Virus record (IMG/VR): IMGVR_UViG_3300044712_001255
Coordinates: 124,001 to 188,000 of that record
Reading direction: 5' to 3' (one strand)
Length of the DNA: 64,000 nucleotides
Source: a virus
Shown here: positions 49,437 through 57,630 of the stretch, piece after piece
Numbering within the stretch: position 1 is the first letter of the stretch
How the letters are laid out: each line of letters opens with the position of its first letter
The notes under the pieces: model-generated
Database searches by the model: none
The model's input: the letters and a program-made list of their open reading frames with translations, nothing else
Told to the model about the DNA's origin: nothing
Made by a program: the position numbers and the translations under genes

Positions 49437-50033
49437 ATGAGCAAACTCTCGACCAAGGACGTCAAGGCACTCATCACCACGTGGTTCGCAACACCCGAGG
49501 CTCGCACGTTCTGGGAGTGCGCGTACGGAGAGAACCATTTCTATCGATCATTCGATGAATGGAAGAAACATTACGTCGATGATCCGAGTTACCTCGGCCT
49601 CACTGCGAAACAGTTTGAGGCGATGATGACGCGAGAAGATTTCTCGCGTCATCTTGTTGCCTGCGCCACGAACGGCAACATGTGGAATAGGGGCGAGAAG
49701 ATGAAAGTGGGCGCTGAGAATGGGTGGCAGTGTTACTTCGAGTACGAGTGTAAATGGACGCCTGAACCCATTAATGAATCGAGTCGATTCAACAAAAATC
49801 GCAATGTATATATCACCGATGTTGTCGGGTCTACCTTCAAGGCAGATGACCTCGGGTGGAGCGATGAAGTCCTTGTCAAGGAACTGTGCGCTGCAGGCAC
49901 AAAAGAACTCGACAGGTGCATCGAACGTATCTTCTATCCGAAGGTGGGACATATCGCCAACAATTACAGACTTCATGTCGTCACTGACCCCACTGACACT
50001 CGAGTCGTTGGGTGGTCGCTAAACGTGGACTGA
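49437..50033 (+). CDS. Unknown 198-residue protein
   Basis: MSKLSTKDVKALITTWFATP start, aromatic-rich (FWECAYGENHFYRSFDEW) with a beta C-terminal half (YRLHVVTDPTDTRVVGWSL). No family recognised. Confidence 0.55.
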   Translation: MSKLSTKDVKALITTWFATPEARTFWECAYGENHFYRSFDEWKKHYVDDPSYLGLTAKQFEAMMTREDFSRHLVACATNGNMWNRGEKMKVGAENGWQCYFEYECKWTPEPINESSRFNKNRNVYITDVVGSTFKADDLGWSDEVLVKELCAAGTKELDRCIERIFYPKVGHIANNYRLHVVTDPTDTRVVGWSLNVD

Positions 50034-50043
50034 GGGAAACACT

Positions 50044-50295
50044 ATGATCTACACAAAAGAACAAATCGACGCCATGCTTGTCCTTGATTCGTCATCGACG
50101 CCCATCAATACACCTGTAGTGCTAAACTCACATGATTTAGCGAGTGTACTTCCGCTCATGCGCGGCAGTCGCTGCATTTACTTGGGCGAAGTCGCCGGCA
50201 TGACAGGTCATGTCGTCATCGCTGATACACACGGAGGAGTGTGGTGGGGGTACCACGATGACAACTTTTCGATCATACCGGAGCACTTGCTATGA
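50044..50295 (+). CDS. Unknown 83-residue beta-rich protein
   Basis: MIYTKEQIDAMLVLDSSSTP, then CIYLGEVAGMTGHVVIADTH and WWGYHDDNF, the layout of a small barrel. Overlaps the next start in ATGA style. Confidence 0.5.
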   Translation: MIYTKEQIDAMLVLDSSSTPINTPVVLNSHDLASVLPLMRGSRCIYLGEVAGMTGHVVIADTHGGVWWGYHDDNFSIIPEHLL

Positions 50296-51230
50296 AACTG
50301 TTCATACCCGCCTGTGGAAACCGCATCAAGCTGACGTCTGACTGGACGTTCACGCTGTACTTCGAGTCTCGTAATTTCACCCTCCTCAAACTCATCAAGG
50401 GCGTGAAGGAGTTCGCTGTCTACGGCGTGGATGGCAAGCTCGAGAGTGTCACGATGCCCGCTGGCACTACACTCGAGGTCGACAGGGTGTACATCCGTCA
50501 GTTCAGCAAGACCGCTGAGAATGTCGAGAGTGATTACGACAGCCTGACATTTAAGGTCCTCGATGGCAAGTACGCCAAGACTCGCTTCTGGGCAAAGCTC
50601 TCTGATGTCAATAACATCGAATGCGAGCTACCACCTGATGTTGCAGGTTCAAAGTGTCCACCCACGTCGCCAAAGAAGATGAAGATCGAGAAGGTGCGGG
50701 ATGAAATCAAGAGGGCAACGTGGTATGTCACTCGCGATGCCGGTAACGACCGGTGGGATTACATGCACCGACAGGCATGGCGCACCCTCGAGTTCGTGAC
50801 AATGCTGCGCAAGATTCTCACCGCCCACGCCAACAGACGTCGAGCTGTCATTGAAGCTGAGTTGCTCCTTTTGAAGGACGTCAAGGACTATAATGAGACG
50901 CGCATGGCCTTCTGCAAGATAACGCCAGAGTCAGACGTTGAACGCAAACGTGCGCTCACGTATGAGCTTCGAAACATGTGTGAATCGTTTCTACATGATC
51001 TTCCCAGCCTTCTTGATGAACATGCTGTGAAGCCTGTCCGAGATGATCAGGGTCGTCTCATCAGGAAGTGGGTGGGCAACACGGCACGTACGAAGTGCAC
51101 GTGGCGTAGTACTGGATATGTCACTGACGAACAGGTCTGCCTCGTCAAGGACGTGGCGCTGACGATCACCATGACGCCAGACGAGTCTGCGATCGAGAGC
51201 GTGATGCTGACGTGTGGGGAGGAACTGTGA
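50292..51230 (+). CDS. Unknown 312-residue protein
   Basis: The N-terminal half is beta-rich (WTFTLYFESRNFTLLKLIKG, TTLEVDRVYIRQFSK). The middle is helical and basic, and the end is beta-rich again (DVALTITMTPDESAIESVML). The codons are GC-richer than average. No family recognised. Confidence 0.55.
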   Translation: MKLFIPACGNRIKLTSDWTFTLYFESRNFTLLKLIKGVKEFAVYGVDGKLESVTMPAGTTLEVDRVYIRQFSKTAENVESDYDSLTFKVLDGKYAKTRFWAKLSDVNNIECELPPDVAGSKCPPTSPKKMKIEKVRDEIKRATWYVTRDAGNDRWDYMHRQAWRTLEFVTMLRKILTAHANRRRAVIEAELLLLKDVKDYNETRMAFCKITPESDVERKRALTYELRNMCESFLHDLPSLLDEHAVKPVRDDQGRLIRKWVGNTARTKCTWRSTGYVTDEQVCLVKDVALTITMTPDESAIESVMLTCGEEL

Positions 51231-51232
51231 AG

Positions 51233-51421
51233 ATGAACTTTGATACGGTAATTGTAGTGTTTCTCATCGTAGGTACGTTGATATGGTGCGGTTCCCTTAT
51301 GCGATGGACTGCAATCGAAATCGCAGAGTGTGAGACGTCAACGTGTCCAGGTGACATGAAACCTGTGTTTGATCGCGGGATCTGCAGGTGTCACATCGCG
51401 CCTGTTCGCAAGAGAGAATGA
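51233..51421 (+). CDS. Membrane Cys-rich miniprotein, copy 1 (C-x4-CP-x2-M family)
   Basis: 62 residues (GTG 51227 also possible), with GGGAGG upstream. A transmembrane helix (VIVVFLIVGTLIWCGSLM) is followed by CETSTCPGDMKPVFDRGICR and a further C. Homologues at 51455, 51747 and 56813 share C-x4-C-P-x2-M and a terminal C-x-C. The four Cys could form two disulphides outside the cytoplasm. Function unknown. Confidence 0.65.
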   Translation: MNFDTVIVVFLIVGTLIWCGSLMRWTAIEIAECETSTCPGDMKPVFDRGICRCHIAPVRKRE

Positions 51422-51454
51422 ACATACGCATTGGTTGTTGAGTGTGGAGGAATT

Positions 51455-51745
51455 ATGAAATTGTCTCGCGTTACAAATGCTGTGAAGCACCTAGTTGAAG
51501 AACACGATCCCCTTGATTACGTCATGTCTGCGCCTAGCATTGTGGTGATTGTGTTTCTGCTATTCTCATTCTTCATGCTCTTGTCCTACCTTGATATTGA
51601 TCACCTAGACGCCGTCCGACAACGACAACGCGAGTGTGAAGAATCACAGTGTCCACTCGATATGAAGCCCTACTTTGACCGCGAGATGAACACGGGAACT
51701 TGTAGGTGTTATGTGGCGCCGGTGAGAAACGTGGAGAGACGATAA
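51455..51745 (+). CDS. Membrane Cys-rich miniprotein, copy 2
   Basis: 96 residues from ATG 51455 (GTGGAGG before). An extra 30-residue cytoplasmic part precedes the transmembrane helix (SIVVIVFLLFSFFMLLSYL). The ectodomain CEESQCPLDMKPYFDREMNT ends CRCYVAPVR, nearly the same as copy 1 (CRCHIAPVR). Confidence 0.65.
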   Translation: MKLSRVTNAVKHLVEEHDPLDYVMSAPSIVVIVFLLFSFFMLLSYLDIDHLDAVRQRQRECEESQCPLDMKPYFDREMNTGTCRCYVAPVRNVERR

Positions 51746-51746
51746 C

Positions 51747-52028
51747 ATGGCGGCACCGGGCAGTGGACATTACGTTCGAGTACCTTTGCGTGATGAAGCT
51801 CCTGTGAGCTACGCGGGCGATTGGGTAATACTCATCTTCATCATCTGGATCGCAGCGTGTGTATTTGCGCTCTTCCGCCACAGTTTTTTGAATGACGTCG
51901 ATCGTCCAATGTCACCCGTCAGCAGGTGTCAGGAATCGAGTTGCCCGACTGGGATGAGCTCCTACTACGACTACTACAACAACGTGTGTCACTGTCGCAT
52001 AACACCAGTGTACAAGGGAGAAAGATGA
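51747..52028 (+). CDS. Membrane Cys-rich miniprotein, copy 3
   Basis: 93 residues. A transmembrane helix (VILIFIIWIAACVFALF) is followed by CQESSCPTGMSSYYDYYNNV and CHCRITPVY. It follows copy 2 with one base between, so the three are a tandem array. Confidence 0.65.
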   Translation: MAAPGSGHYVRVPLRDEAPVSYAGDWVILIFIIWIAACVFALFRHSFLNDVDRPMSPVSRCQESSCPTGMSSYYDYYNNVCHCRITPVYKGER

Positions 52029-52210
52029 CTAACGAGAGATTGCAAGCCGTGATTGAGGTGTTACAAGGCGCTGCGTACGATGGCCCGCCTAGACACAAGC
52101 AATACCACATCATGCAAGCGTTGCTCGGGCTGATGGGTCGCAAGAAATACGACGCCTTCATCAATGCTGCTCGAACAAACGGTTATCATATCGATGAAGG
52201 TGAGCTGTGA
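52025..52210 (+). CDS. Unknown 61-residue protein
   Basis: ATG 52025 overlaps the previous stop. MTNERLQAVIEVLQGAAYDG and RKKYDAFINAARTNGY, helical. No family recognised. Confidence 0.5.
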   Translation: MTNERLQAVIEVLQGAAYDGPPRHKQYHIMQALLGLMGRKKYDAFINAARTNGYHIDEGEL

Positions 52211-52443
52211 AGCGCATGCGTTGGTTGATGCTCTTGGGTTTGTTGTGTATCGGGTGTTCTCCCACCCCGTGCGACTGTGTCTACGATTGCCTCCGATGGG
52301 GAACAACCATTTCGATGGTGCCAGTCGTCAACGGTAAGGTGACAACGATGATACCGATCACCAACCACTACTGTGTAGAGCGATCTGCGTACAGGATTCG
52401 TGATCCACAGCAGTGTCCCAACATGATGTGTGTAGAGAGGTGA
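52207..52443 (+). CDS. Small lipoprotein-like Cys-rich protein (GTG start)
   Basis: 78 residues. The signal sequence MKRMRWLMLLGLLCIGCSPT ends in a lipobox-like LCIGC, so the Cys near residue 17 could be lipidated. Six further Cys follow (CDCVYDC, CVE, CPNMMC). As a small outer-membrane lipoprotein it might be an o-spanin or a superinfection-exclusion factor. Neither is shown. Confidence 0.55.
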   Translation: MKRMRWLMLLGLLCIGCSPTPCDCVYDCLRWGTTISMVPVVNGKVTTMIPITNHYCVERSAYRIRDPQQCPNMMCVER

Positions 52444-52446
52444 GTG

Positions 52447-52815
52447 ATGAATGACACGCTAGACAAGCTGCGATACGTTGAGTGTTGGGCTGACCCGTAC
52501 GGCAACAACTGGCAGGTGATGGACGGGTCCAACGTATTGGTGTTGCGATCTACGTTTGCAAACGAACCTGATAAAGACGCAATGCTCATCATGAGGATGC
52601 ACAAAGGCGTCCCACACTACATTCAGGCTGCGTACAACGTAATTGATGGCAAGATGAACTACGACGCTCAGCACAATGTGCAAATCGAGTTCGGCGTTTT
52701 GAACTACATGATGCTGCGTTATCGCATCAAGCGTTTGTTGCCTGATGCGCTGTACAAGGCGTTATACAGGATGTTCTCTACCATAGTGCCGATAAAGGAG
52801 ACACATGAAGATTAG
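52447..52815 (+). CDS. Unknown 122-residue protein
   Basis: From ATG 52447. VECWADPYGNNWQVMDGSNV, then MRMHKGVPHYIQAAYNVIDG. The KxGxPHYIQ motif recurs in the protein at 63257 (KHGKPHYIQ), suggesting a shared domain. No family recognised. Confidence 0.5.
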   Translation: MNDTLDKLRYVECWADPYGNNWQVMDGSNVLVLRSTFANEPDKDAMLIMRMHKGVPHYIQAAYNVIDGKMNYDAQHNVQIEFGVLNYMMLRYRIKRLLPDALYKALYRMFSTIVPIKETHED

Positions 52816-52987
52816 ATTGTCGATTGACGCTGGGTTAGATTGGTGGACTGGATGGGTGGTCAATCGAGATCACGAAAAAGGTATTGCCAAACTAATCATG
52901 AAGCTCATCTTTATTGAACTTTCATTTGAATGGAAAACTTGGAAGTATGCGCCAAAGCCACCTCCCCCGCCACCAGCAAAGAAGTAG
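52805..52987 (+). CDS. Small protein with Pro-rich tail
   Basis: 60 residues: WWTGWVVNRD, a hydrophobic helix (IAKLIMKLIFIELSF) and a YAPKPPPPPPAKK end. Overlaps the previous gene by 11 nt. Perhaps peripheral membrane. Function unknown. Confidence 0.5.
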   Translation: MKIRLSIDAGLDWWTGWVVNRDHEKGIAKLIMKLIFIELSFEWKTWKYAPKPPPPPPAKK

Positions 52988-52993
52988 GAACAT

Positions 52994-53644
52994 ATGGGAA
53001 TATTGACTTGGGTTGACAAGCTTCGTACGCATTCGGGACGTCTCGGTTCACGATATGGCAATGGCGTCGTGGTGTCCACGAACACTGAAGCTGACAGACG
53101 ACAGTGGCAAGCTTGCTTGAAGCATGAAAACACTGACTATCCTGTTGTAGAAATCAGGCATGACACTGTTCACATTACGCTTTCGCTGAACGGGTATGCC
53201 ACAAACGGCGGTACTCGACAGACGCCTGAGTTCATTGAGCACATGGGAGAGCTATGCACTGATAAGTTCACACTCGAGGACGCCAAGAAGGTTGTTCTCA
53301 TAAAATCAACTCTCCCGATTCAGTTCACGATGCAGGAATTCAGAGACTTTCGCCTTGCGCTCGACGAGGGTATGTCAAAGTTGTACCTCGTTCGTCTGCA
53401 GAGTCGCATGAAGGCGAAGGGTGAGGCCAAGAAATTCATCGTGTGCTACTGTTGTTACGGTTCTCAGCCTGACATCCAATTGTTGTGTGACCAGTCGTGG
53501 ACCACGCCCAGCTACGACGCTTCAAACGAAACTCCCATTATACCCAATGTGTACAAGGCGGCAAATGAGCGGTACTATTCATTCGAAAAGCACAACGTCA
53601 CATGCGAAGCGTGCTTGAAGGCTATTGAAGGAATAAAATCATGA
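52994..53644 (+). CDS. Unknown 216-residue protein with Cys pairs
   Basis: Mixed alpha/beta. CYCCYG near residue 149 and CEACLK near 206 could bind zinc. It begins MGILTWVDKLRTHSGRLGSR and its stop overlaps the next start. No family recognised. Confidence 0.5.
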   Translation: MGILTWVDKLRTHSGRLGSRYGNGVVVSTNTEADRRQWQACLKHENTDYPVVEIRHDTVHITLSLNGYATNGGTRQTPEFIEHMGELCTDKFTLEDAKKVVLIKSTLPIQFTMQEFRDFRLALDEGMSKLYLVRLQSRMKAKGEAKKFIVCYCCYGSQPDIQLLCDQSWTTPSYDASNETPIIPNVYKAANERYYSFEKHNVTCEACLKAIEGIKS

Positions 53645-54129
53645 AGGTAAAAATCAATACAACGGTCGATAGTACGCTCGTAGTCCTCGAAGGCCCAAGC
53701 GCAGACGTCATTTCTGTGCTCGACTGGCTCTATCAGGAAGCTGAAGAAACTGCGCAAGAGGCGCCACCAACCACGCAGACAAATGCCCCAAATGACAAGC
53801 CCAGCAATCCATACGCACGTTACAAGTTCCTTACCGATAAGGTACGTGCAGCTCTTGAGCAACTTGACATTAGAAATCGTGGACAAGTTTTCACTGTAGA
53901 CGATGTGTATTTCGAATTGCTGCAAGATTATCTTAACGGTGTAGTTGTCTACGATAATCGTTTAGAATTCTACAACAAAGTGCAAGACACGTTGAAGGCG
54001 CTTGATCGTCAAGGACATGTTTACGAAACTACAGGCTATGACGGTAACGATGAACCATTCTTGGAGTATGAACTTTCTGAGTTTGGCAAAGATTACCTAC
54101 ACAAGAAGGCAAAGTTGATTGACGCATGA
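53641..54129 (+). CDS. Unknown 162-residue protein, winged-helix-like C-terminal half
   Basis: A ferredoxin-like start (MKVKINTTVDSTLVVLEGPS), a Pro/Thr linker (residues ~40-55), then KVRAALEQLDIRNRGQVFTV and VQDTLKALDRQGHVYETTG, the helix-helix-wing pattern of winged-helix domains. It may bind DNA. Tentative. Confidence 0.45.
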   Translation: MKVKINTTVDSTLVVLEGPSADVISVLDWLYQEAEETAQEAPPTTQTNAPNDKPSNPYARYKFLTDKVRAALEQLDIRNRGQVFTVDDVYFELLQDYLNGVVVYDNRLEFYNKVQDTLKALDRQGHVYETTGYDGNDEPFLEYELSEFGKDYLHKKAKLIDA

Positions 54130-54317
54130 CAAAAGTTGAACTTGCGAAGTTTCTGCTCGAGTATGAGCAGATGGTTGAAAATTCCATCAAGGGCGTAAGC
54201 GGTCAGGTGGAATGGGCTCAGCGAGTGCGTGTCGCAGGAGCCAAGGTTGTGTTGCAAAATGCCTTGAAGGAAGCGAGTGCTGCAACGATTTTGGGAACTG
54301 AAAATGTACCAGAATGA
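54126..54317 (+). CDS. Unknown 63-residue helical protein
   Basis: MTKVELAKFLLEYEQMVENS start, overlapping the previous stop in ATGA style, with a helical Ala-rich end. No family recognised. Confidence 0.5.
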   Translation: MTKVELAKFLLEYEQMVENSIKGVSGQVEWAQRVRVAGAKVVLQNALKEASAATILGTENVPE

Positions 54318-54393
54318 TTACTTTGACCTTCGTGAGCGTCTGCTTGGTATCACATACGTAGTGCACAGTGTCAAGAAAGTCATAAGTCAGTAA
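54304..54393 (+). CDS. Possible 29-residue peptide
   Basis: ATG 54304 overlaps the previous gene: MYQNDYFDLRERLLGITYVV and a basic end (HSVKKVISQ). It fills most of the gap before the next gene. Weak support. Confidence 0.35.
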   Translation: MYQNDYFDLRERLLGITYVVHSVKKVISQ

Positions 54394-54397
54394 AGCA

Positions 54398-54484
54398 TTG
54401 CATCGAAGCGTAAGTGCACTAGCGCAACGTGTTGAATATCTTGAGGAAGCATTGAATGCCAAGGAAAAAGATAGCATTTTGTGA
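54398..54484 (+). CDS. Possible 28-residue coiled-coil peptide (TTG start)
   Basis: TTG 54398, 4 nt after the previous stop: HRSVSALAQRVEYLEEALNA then KEKDSIL, an amphipathic heptad helix. It overlaps the zinc-finger gene by 29 nt. It may be a remnant of a longer coiled coil. Weak support. Confidence 0.3.
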   Translation: MHRSVSALAQRVEYLEEALNAKEKDSIL

Positions 54485-54707
54485 CTTTTGCAAGTGCGTC
54501 AACTGTCGCGATGGAGCTTCGTGGCTGTCACATGCAAAGACGTCTGACGGTCGATGGATCTGTGATGTGTGTTACACGTACGATGTATGCGTTCGTGCAA
54601 AGCGCAAGGCAGGTGGCCGACAAGACGGACCGTGTGATGACATGAATTGTGAACATCGCCCACGTCTTGTGTCAGCGTGGGAACGTTTTGAAGAGGAGAA
54701 AAGATAA
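54456..54707 (+). CDS. Cys-rich zinc-binding-like protein
   Basis: 83 residues with CDFCKCVNC near the start, CDVCYTYDVC in the middle and CDDMNC later, enough for two zinc sites. Basic stretch VRAKRKAGGR. Function unknown. Confidence 0.55.
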   Translation: MPRKKIAFCDFCKCVNCRDGASWLSHAKTSDGRWICDVCYTYDVCVRAKRKAGGRQDGPCDDMNCEHRPRLVSAWERFEEEKR

Positions 54708-55051
54708 TGAAGATCGTTGAAGGAAAAGAGCAGACGTACAAGGATTGGTTCGATAAGAACGATGATCCGTACGGTCGTTGTTGCTTTGAGTACGCTGAAG
54801 CTTGGGCCAATGAAATGGAACGAGTAATATCGACAGGCGCAAAGCTCGTTGATATTGCAGATTCAACGTCACATGACGTAGATTTACGCAGTGGATTTGG
54901 AATCACTGGTTTCATGTACGGATGCGCAGTATCGATCCTGTCTGAGTGTTGGATTCATGGTGAAGAGCTGCGAAAGTGGCACAATGGTCAATATTCCAAG
55001 ACCGAAGTCACTGGCGCCATCAACCCTGCGATCCTTTCGGTGTCTGTATGA
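54707..55051 (+). CDS. Unknown 114-residue protein
   Basis: Starts in the previous stop (TAATG). MKIVEGKEQTYKDWFDKNDD, then GFGITGFMYGCAVSILSECW. Mixed alpha/beta. No family recognised. Confidence 0.5.
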   Translation: MKIVEGKEQTYKDWFDKNDDPYGRCCFEYAEAWANEMERVISTGAKLVDIADSTSHDVDLRSGFGITGFMYGCAVSILSECWIHGEELRKWHNGQYSKTEVTGAINPAILSVSV

Positions 55052-55566
55052 ATTCGGGAGACGAGCTGTCAGAATGGCGCAATGCCTTTTGGGAGCTTCT
55101 AGGGATTGAAAGCGATGACGGGACGCCTGATGAGATGCGTTGTCACGTCAGCAAGTTTCGTAAAAGGATCAACGAGCTTCAACAGTATGAACGCGATCTC
55201 TCAGTTGCCGTGATGGAGCGCAACGAGGCTCAGTGTCATTTGCTTGAGGCAGAAGACATCATTCATACGTTGGTTGATGAACGCGTAATTACGCGAACCG
55301 TGCAACGATACATGTGCATGTCAGAGAACGGATTACAGAAGACTTTGCAAATGCAAGTTGAATTTGCTAATCAAGATCGCGTTGAACTGCTAAAATTGCG
55401 GAAAATGAAAGATGCATTGTTACGTTACGCCACTGCGCGCAAGAAGTGTAATGAAGCAGTAGAACGATGGGCAAGCGGTGATGCTCCTGATAACATCATC
55501 ACTGAAACTGATAATGAAGCATTGGCGCTTGAGGAAGCACTTCGAGCTGCATTGGAGGAACGATAA
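55048..55566 (+). CDS. Coiled-coil protein, unknown
   Basis: 172 residues from ATG 55048. Almost wholly helical (ELQQYERDLSVAVMERNEAQ). The motif DIIHTLVDERVITR is repeated in the next gene as SIIHALCDERARLR, so the two share a module. Codons are still AT-type here. Confidence 0.55.
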   Translation: MNSGDELSEWRNAFWELLGIESDDGTPDEMRCHVSKFRKRINELQQYERDLSVAVMERNEAQCHLLEAEDIIHTLVDERVITRTVQRYMCMSENGLQKTLQMQVEFANQDRVELLKLRKMKDALLRYATARKKCNEAVERWASGDAPDNIITETDNEALALEEALRAALEER

Positions 55567-56408
55567 TGGGACGAAATGTTGACTTTCAGAAATTGTACGA
55601 GCTACCCAAAATGTGTACTTGCCCAGTGTGCGGTAAGCTATCGCCTGCTCGATACGATGATTACGATATTGATTTTTTCGGACACCCGATGAAGGGGGAT
55701 GGTCTGCTGGAGTTTTCGCTCATCTGCTATGCGTGTGAGCATGTGTGGACGGAACGTTTTTGTGTCACCGTGAAACCTACAGTCGCCCCTGACGACCTCG
55801 CCGCCCTGCGCGCCAAGCTGTCGGCGGCGGAGAGCAGGGTTTACGGGCTGCAGATGTCCCTCAAGCTACTCGGGGAAGCAGCACATCAGGAGGCAGTGGA
55901 GGTCGAGTCCATCATCCACGCCCTCTGCGACGAGCGGGCGAGGCTCAGGGCTAGCGTGAGGTGGGGGCATGAATCTGTTGCCGCTATCCGGGCGTCCACC
56001 CCGCACCGCATAGTCCTTCCTATCGGCTACGTGCCTGGCCTCTCTGGGATGCGCGCTGGCATGCTGCTGGAATATCAGGAAACTGGTGAACGAGTGCGAG
56101 TGTGTTCCGCGCCTGAATACTGGAAGCCACACTGGGCGAGTTGGCACCTAGCCGAACCTTACATCATGTTGGTGGAAGAGGCCGCCGAGCCCCCCAAGCC
56201 CTCCCCCCGCATCCTCCCCGCTGGCCACGTGCCGGGGCGGTTGATGGTGGGGATGGTGGTACACAGTGTGTGGGATTGGGAGGTAACCAACGTGACTTCG
56301 ACAGAGGCTAGGATCTACTGTCCACAAACTGGGAGTTCTAGGTGGGTGAGCGTTGGCAACGACCTTCGCGCTTGCCTCGCCGCCCCCTTCGAGGTGCCCA
56401 ATGAGTGA
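55566..56408 (+). CDS. Chimeric protein: zinc-ribbon-like start, coiled coil and beta modules
   Basis: 280 residues. The first ~70 have CTCPVCGKL and CYACEH and normal base composition. From about base 55780 the DNA becomes very GC-rich and the protein continues as a coiled coil (LRAKLSAAESRVYGLQ), then two similar beta blocks (IGYVPGLSGMRAGM and LPAGHVPGRLMVGMVVHSV). The composition break inside one gene points to recombination. Function unknown. Confidence 0.55.
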   Translation: MGRNVDFQKLYELPKMCTCPVCGKLSPARYDDYDIDFFGHPMKGDGLLEFSLICYACEHVWTERFCVTVKPTVAPDDLAALRAKLSAAESRVYGLQMSLKLLGEAAHQEAVEVESIIHALCDERARLRASVRWGHESVAAIRASTPHRIVLPIGYVPGLSGMRAGMLLEYQETGERVRVCSAPEYWKPHWASWHLAEPYIMLVEEAAEPPKPSPRILPAGHVPGRLMVGMVVHSVWDWEVTNVTSTEARIYCPQTGSSRWVSVGNDLRACLAAPFEVPNE

Positions 56409-56820
56409 CCCGGCAAGGTGGGGCGCGCTAAATGAGAGTGAGCGCGAGGTGTTGAGGGCTGCGCATGTGCTACGCGTCGCCGGTTTGACGCCCGCCCCGT
56501 CAGTGGCCGCTGAACCTGCCTATCGCCGCCATATGCTGGAGTTGTTGGAGAGAGTTGGCAAATGCTGCGCCTTCCTCACCGATACCGACCCGCCCGAGGC
56601 GGTGATCGCGATGCCGGAGGGGTGGGAGGTGGTCGATGCCATCATCCCCGCGGGTGCGGTATTCCTGCTCCACCAGGGCTCCAACGTGATGGGGTTCTGG
56701 CGAGGTCACGTCCACATGGGTGACAATTATCTGGATGATGATTTCCGAGTTCCGGAGTCGGCGGTTCGCGCCCTGATGCTTCGTGCCGCCGGCTTGCGGG
56801 TGGAGGGGCCGCATGACTAA
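56401..56820 (+). CDS. PEGW-module protein
   Basis: 139 residues from ATG 56401, overlapping the previous gene by 8 nt. A helical first half (LNESEREVLRAAHVLRVAGL) is followed by MPEGWEVVDAIIPAGAVFLL, a beta module recurring at 57631 (VPEGWEIGCTM) and 58808 (LPDGWSYD). GC-rich codons. Function unknown. Confidence 0.5.
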   Translation: MSDPARWGALNESEREVLRAAHVLRVAGLTPAPSVAAEPAYRRHMLELLERVGKCCAFLTDTDPPEAVIAMPEGWEVVDAIIPAGAVFLLHQGSNVMGFWRGHVHMGDNYLDDDFRVPESAVRALMLRAAGLRVEGPHD

Positions 56821-57013
56821 CCGTTGGGGCGCAGGTGAGTGGTTGTTGGGTTTTGCGTGTGCCTTGTTCATAGGAGCCGTCATGCTGATGTTGCTTTACT
56901 CGTGCGCTCGTGAGCGGCGTTGTTATGACTCCAAGTGCCCCGCCGGCATGGTGCCGGTGTGGGCTAGCAGCGCGGGATGCATTTGCGTAGTGAGGCCCGC
57001 TGACCATGCCTAA
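56813..57013 (+). CDS. Membrane Cys-rich miniprotein, copy 4
   Basis: 66 residues. A transmembrane helix (LLGFACALFIGAVMLMLLYS) is followed by CYDSKCPAGMVPVWASSAGC and CVV, the C-x4-CP-x2-M and C-x-C pattern of the tandem copies at 51.2-52.0 kb. It lies inside the GC-rich island and uses GC-rich codons, so this copy adapted or arrived with it. Confidence 0.65.
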   Translation: MTNRWGAGEWLLGFACALFIGAVMLMLLYSCARERRCYDSKCPAGMVPVWASSAGCICVVRPADHA

Positions 57014-57329
57014 CCGCCACCTACTCCTGCCCGCGCCGCCGGATGAGAGGACGTGCGATGGATGTGACTTCCCGAGTAGTGACCACCGCTGGTGTACTCT
57101 ACACGGTGGCAAACTTAACGACGATGGTAGGTCGCTACTGCGCAACGCAAGATGCCTTACCGCCGAACAGTCCGCCCGCGAGCAGGCTGCCGAGCTTGCC
57201 AAGCTACGGCGGATTGAGGACGCCACAAGGGCGTTCTACGCCATCTACGAGCAGAATCCTTACGCCCCCTCATCGCCCGAGGAGAGCGAGGCGTCTGGTA
57301 AGCTTTGCGCCGCATTGGAGGAGAAGTGA
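57006..57329 (+). CDS. Unknown 107-residue protein
   Basis: CDGCDF near residue 17 and a later HGG, then a helix (EQSAREQAAELAKLRRIEDA). GCDF is similar to GCEF in the gene at 58374 (CEGCEFSC). GC-rich codons. Function unknown. Confidence 0.5.
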   Translation: MPNRHLLLPAPPDERTCDGCDFPSSDHRWCTLHGGKLNDDGRSLLRNARCLTAEQSAREQAAELAKLRRIEDATRAFYAIYEQNPYAPSSPEESEASGKLCAALEEK

Positions 57330-57619
57330 TGGACCTATCAGATGATGGATTGTACGCTGTCGCAGAAGACAAAGATGAGGAAATACAACGACTCCACGCA
57401 ACGTCAACCATTATCCAAGCTTGGGCAATGGTACTTCGTGCAGTCCGCGACGCTTCGCGCGCTGAGAGTTCCGCAGAGTTGTTTGGGCTGAGGGCACAGC
57501 TAGCTGAATGCACGCGCGAGAACGAGGCGCTCAGGAAGGCTTTGCGTGCGCACGTGTCGGATGTCGCCTCAGATGGCGTGATGGGATGGTCCGATTCTGC
57601 TAGGGACGAGTTAGGATAA
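57329..57619 (+). CDS. Coiled-coil protein (RDA(S/A)RAES module)
   Basis: 96 residues from ATG 57329. VRDASRAESSAELFGLRAQL followed by a heptad helix; the next gene has VRDAARAESAGEVERLRARV. The pair arose by duplication of this segment. Confidence 0.5.
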   Translation: MDLSDDGLYAVAEDKDEEIQRLHATSTIIQAWAMVLRAVRDASRAESSAELFGLRAQLAECTRENEALRKALRAHVSDVASDGVMGWSDSARDELG

Positions 57620-57630
57620 TTGGAGGAACG

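Noticed and set aside
56642-57226. Long minus-strand frame (194 codons)
   Set aside because: High G+C makes stops rare in all frames of the island. The + strand has overlapping genes with conserved modules, while this translation is low-complexity.
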